Of a stretch of 7,459 bases of DNA, positions 5,776-7,459 are shown piece after piece. Origin of the DNA: JBFWQM01 sp050249455 (GTDB taxonomy: Bacteria; Pseudomonadota; Alphaproteobacteria; MPNO01; VGEU01); NCBI GenBank assembly GCA_050249455.1, contig JBFWQM010000251.1, positions 1-7,459 on the forward strand. The letters run 5' to 3'. Below the pieces are notes generated by a model. That model was not told where the DNA came from. It did no database searches and saw nothing but the letters and a program-made list of their open reading frames with translations. A program made the translations under genes and the position numbers. How positions within the stretch are numbered: position 1 is the first letter of the stretch; every line of letters starts with the position of its first letter.

Positions 5776-6089
5776 CGTCGAACTGGCGCTGCAGGGTTGC
5801 AGCGCCACGGAAACGACCAGACGAGATGCGTTCTGGGACTGCGCCATCGGCCGTTGGGGGCATCGGCCGGCCGGCGCGCGAGAACCGGGTCTCCTGCCTC
5901 GGCAAGACCCGGACAGAACGAAGTTGGGGGGTGGCGTGACCGGGACCGGTGAATTTCTCCGGGGCGATCTGTCCGCCGTGCGTGTCCGCGCGCGAAGGCG
6001 GGCTGTTGCTGGAAGGTGCAGAGTATGCTGCGTGTGCGCGAGTGGTGCGAGCCGTGAGCGGTCGTGGCTCGTCGCCGGGTGATGGTGCG
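5776..6089 (+). promoter_or_regulatory. structured leader RNA region downstream of the sigma54 promoter
   Basis: About 314 bases lie between the predicted sigma54 start and ATG 6090. Three potential hairpins occur in order: TGGCGCTGCA (5784-5793) with TGCAGCGCCA (5798-5807) around a GGGT loop, a perfect 10-bp stem; CGGCC (5848-5852) with GGCCG (5865-5869); and CCGGGTCT (5885-5892) with AGACCCGG (5905-5912), a perfect 8-bp stem. CATCGGCCG is also repeated directly at 5845 and 5861. No T-tract terminator is seen after any stem. It may be a regulatory 5' leader of the regulator gene or a small RNA. Part of it (from GTG 5949) could instead be coding if the regulator starts earlier. Confidence 0.4.
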
Positions 6090-6899
6090 ATGAAGATGCA
6101 GCCCGCCGTCCGCCGCGCCCCGGTTCGCAAGGCCGATGGCGCCCCCCTCCTCCTCCATGGCAAGCCCGAAGGCTCGCCCGTGCGGCTGCTGGACGACTTC
6201 GGCGACACGCGCGACGGGACGATGCCGCTGTCCGCTCGGATCGAGCAGCTCGAGGACATGGTGCGCAAGCTGCAGCGGCGCGAAGAGCTGCTGATGCGGG
6301 TGCTCGACCGCCTGCCGGTCGGCGTCGTCGTGGTCGACCGCCACGGCCAGGAGATCGCCTCCAACCGCTATGCCCAGGAAGTGTTCGGCGACGGCGACGG
6401 GCTGGCGCTCGGCGGCGACGGCCTGCGCGCCGACCGCACCGAGGAGACCGTCCAGCTTCGCCAGTGCCTGAGCGAGACGACCGCCGACAACCACGGTCGC
6501 GACCGCCGGCGGGGTCGGGTCCTGTCCGTCACGCGGCCGTCGCAGAAGCGGGCGCTGTCGCTGGTCGTCACCCCGCTGCACACCCGGCGCGACGGCGACG
6601 GGCCGGACACGATCCGCCCGTCCGGTTGCGCCGCCGTGTTCATCGCCGATCCCGAACGCAGCTTCGAGCTCTCGCATGAGCGGCTGCGCCGGCTCTACGC
6701 GCTCACCCGCGCCGAGGGTCAGGTCGCCGCCTGCCTCGCCGACGGCAAGCGGCTCGACGAGGCCGCCGCCGAGCTCGGCATCACGCTGAACACCGCGCGC
6801 AGCCACCTGAAGCGGATCTTCGTGAAGACCGGCACGGAGCGCCAGGGCGAGCTGACCCAGCTCCTGCAGTCCCTCCTGGGCAAGATCCGCCTCGACTGA
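6090..6899 (+). CDS. PAS-like / LuxR-type HTH transcriptional regulator
   Basis: A 269-residue cytoplasmic DNA-binding regulator as called here. Order of parts: a basic, probably disordered N-terminus; a short coiled coil at about 47-70 (IEQLEDMVRKLQRREELL); a PAS-like sensor segment from about 70 to 187, starting LDRLPVGVVVVDRHG and ending CAAVFIADPE; and a LuxR-family HTH at about 203-262. In the HTH, ALTRAEGQVAACLADGK leads into the recognition helix region LNTARSHLKRIFVKTGT. There is no receiver domain or autoinducer-binding domain. The start is uncertain. The frame is open back to GTG 5949 (316 residues), but codons before 6090 are less GC-biased at the third position and no start has a strong ribosome site; ATG 6222 is another choice just before the coiled coil. 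It lies downstream of the sigma54 promoter and 232 bases before a secreted-protein gene that it may control. Confidence 0.85.
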   Translation: MKMQPAVRRAPVRKADGAPLLLHGKPEGSPVRLLDDFGDTRDGTMPLSARIEQLEDMVRKLQRREELLMRVLDRLPVGVVVVDRHGQEIASNRYAQEVFGDGDGLALGGDGLRADRTEETVQLRQCLSETTADNHGRDRRRGRVLSVTRPSQKRALSLVVTPLHTRRDGDGPDTIRPSGCAAVFIADPERSFELSHERLRRLYALTRAEGQVAACLADGKRLDEAAAELGITLNTARSHLKRIFVKTGTERQGELTQLLQSLLGKIRLD

Positions 6900-6970
6900 C
6901 GACGTCTCGGGCGGCGCCTCCGGAAACTGCCGCAAGGCGACGGGGCGAGCCCGCGCCGGTCATGATTCTG

Positions 6971-6999
6971 TCGTGTTAACCCTTGAAAAATAAACACGA
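6971..6999. promoter_or_regulatory. inverted repeat in the regulator/secreted-protein intergenic region
   Basis: TCGTGTT (6971-6977) and AACACGA (6993-6999) form a perfect 7-base inverted repeat with a 15-base AT-rich centre, so the half-site centres are 22 bases apart, about two helical turns. The site lies in the 232-base gap between the regulator stop and the secreted-protein start, an AT-rich stretch where regulation is expected. It is a candidate binding site for a dimeric regulator such as the LuxR-type protein just upstream. No convincing -35/-10 pair was found; the best attempt, TTGCCG (7032) with TATGAC (7057), has a 19-base spacer. Confidence 0.4.
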
Positions 7000-7131
7000 A
7001 TTCTCGCCCGATTTCACCCAAATGGGGGATGTTGCCGAACTGCGAATCTGTTCTTCTATGACCGGCTCAGTAGCGACGTAGTAACGAACGCCGCGGGGCT
7101 GTGTGTCATTACCTTCATGTGGAGGGGAAGA

Positions 7132-7459
7132 ATGCGAAACGCGACGAGGTGGAAATATCTTGGCTCCACCGCGGCGTTGGCCCTGATGGTCGGCGTCGCT
7201 TCGATTGGTACGGCTTTGGCTGATCCGCCCCCGCAGGGCATCACGGTCGACGCCAACTTCATCAAGGACAAGGACACGTACGTCACGGAGAACATCTACC
7301 GTGAGAAGGCGGTGTTCCTGCAGGCGACGGTTGCCCCGGAAGTGACGAAGATGTCCGAGGCGCTGTCGATGGCGAACCAGTGGTCGGCCGACAACACGAT
7401 GTCGGAGGCCTATACCCGCCGGACCGACACGATCACCAACGCGGTGAACAACAACACCG
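7132..7459 (+). CDS. secreted Asn/Thr-rich protein of unknown function (N-terminal part)
   Basis: An open frame of 109 complete codons runs off the window end. ATG 7132 has a strong ribosome site, GGAGG at 7121-7125, six bases upstream. The first 30 residues form a clear Sec signal peptide: basic start MRNATRWK, hydrophobic core STAALALMVGVASIG, and likely cleavage after TALA before DPPPQG. The mature start has alternating hydrophobic and charged or polar residues (ITVDANFIKDKDTYVTENIY), which suggests beta-strands. The visible end is rich in Asn, Thr and Ser and finishes ITNAVNNNT. No enzymatic motif is seen. The composition recalls large exported alphaproteobacterial proteins that continue into Asn/Gln-rich, curlin-like repeats, but this is an impression that needs the missing C-terminus. 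Codon use is a little less GC-biased than in neighbouring genes. Confidence 0.8.
   Translation, partial: MRNATRWKYLGSTAALALMVGVASIGTALADPPPQGITVDANFIKDKDTYVTENIYREKAVFLQATVAPEVTKMSEALSMANQWSADNTMSEAYTRRTDTITNAVNNNT

Noticed and set aside
5638..5952. 104-codon + strand frame ending in a GTGA overlap with the possible GTG start at 5949
   Set aside because: Its codons, such as TTT, ACA, CTA and AAA, lack the GC3 bias of real genes here, and it runs straight through the sigma54 promoter. The four-base overlap looks accidental.
5634..6935. 433-codon - strand frame across the sigma54 region and the regulator gene
   Set aside because: It crosses a perfect promoter and noncoding hairpins and lies antisense to a PAS/LuxR regulator. 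The absence of stops is explained by high GC content.
7023..7035. Possible second sigma54 site (TGGGGG...TTGC) before the secreted-protein gene
   Set aside because: The spacing between GG and GC is 8 bases rather than the required 10, and the -24 element lacks CACG.
7056..7295. 79-codon - strand frame near the right edge
   Set aside because: It is antisense to the signal peptide and start of the secreted protein, which has a strong ribosome site. No supporting motif was seen.
1..7459. tRNA, rRNA, CRISPR array, insertion sequence or attachment site
   Set aside because: I saw no cloverleaf, regular repeat-spacer pattern, transposase frame or terminal inverted repeats anywhere in the window.

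Overview
The window comes from a GC-rich bacterium. The strong third-position GC, dense gene packing, TRAP transporter and PAS/LuxR-type regulator are most like an alphaproteobacterium, perhaps Rhodospirillales. This is an inference from style; no phylogenetic marker is present.

Layout. (1) Positions 1-2508 on the + strand look catabolic: the C-terminal end of a TRAP transporter large permease (DctM type), then two tandem, closely related Rieske non-haem iron oxygenase alpha subunits (378-1406 and 1465-2508). (2) A strong nested stem-loop at 2511-2564 separates these from a convergent - strand pair: a flavin-dependent LLM-class monooxygenase (3488-4654) followed by a PuuE-like polysaccharide-deacetylase-fold hydrolase (2566-3468). 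The pair has its own good sigma70-like promoter at 4721-4749. (3) A class II glutamine amidotransferase of the YafJ/EgtC type lies at 4757-5554 on the - strand. (4) A gene-poor stretch of about 535 bases (5555-6089) holds a nested dyad, a perfect-consensus sigma54 (-24/-12) promoter pointing right, and a leader with three potential hairpins. (5) A PAS-like/LuxR-HTH regulator (6090-6899) follows. (6) An AT-richer intergenic region with an inverted repeat leads into a secreted, Asn/Thr-rich protein that runs off the window end (7132-7459).

How the genes may work together. The TRAP permease, two Rieske oxygenases, LLM monooxygenase and PuuE-like hydrolase look like a catabolic island: import of a small organic acid or heterocycle, oxidative demethylation or hydroxylation, then possibly oxidative and hydrolytic opening of an amide or N-heterocycle. 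The substrate cannot be read from the sequence. No ferredoxin/flavin reductase for the Rieske proteins is visible, so it must lie outside the window. The right-hand part (sigma54 promoter, regulator, exported protein) looks like a separate regulated surface or secretion module. The most notable items are the twin Rieske genes with an intergenic hairpin, and the perfect sigma54 promoter with its structured leader and a candidate enhancer dyad upstream.
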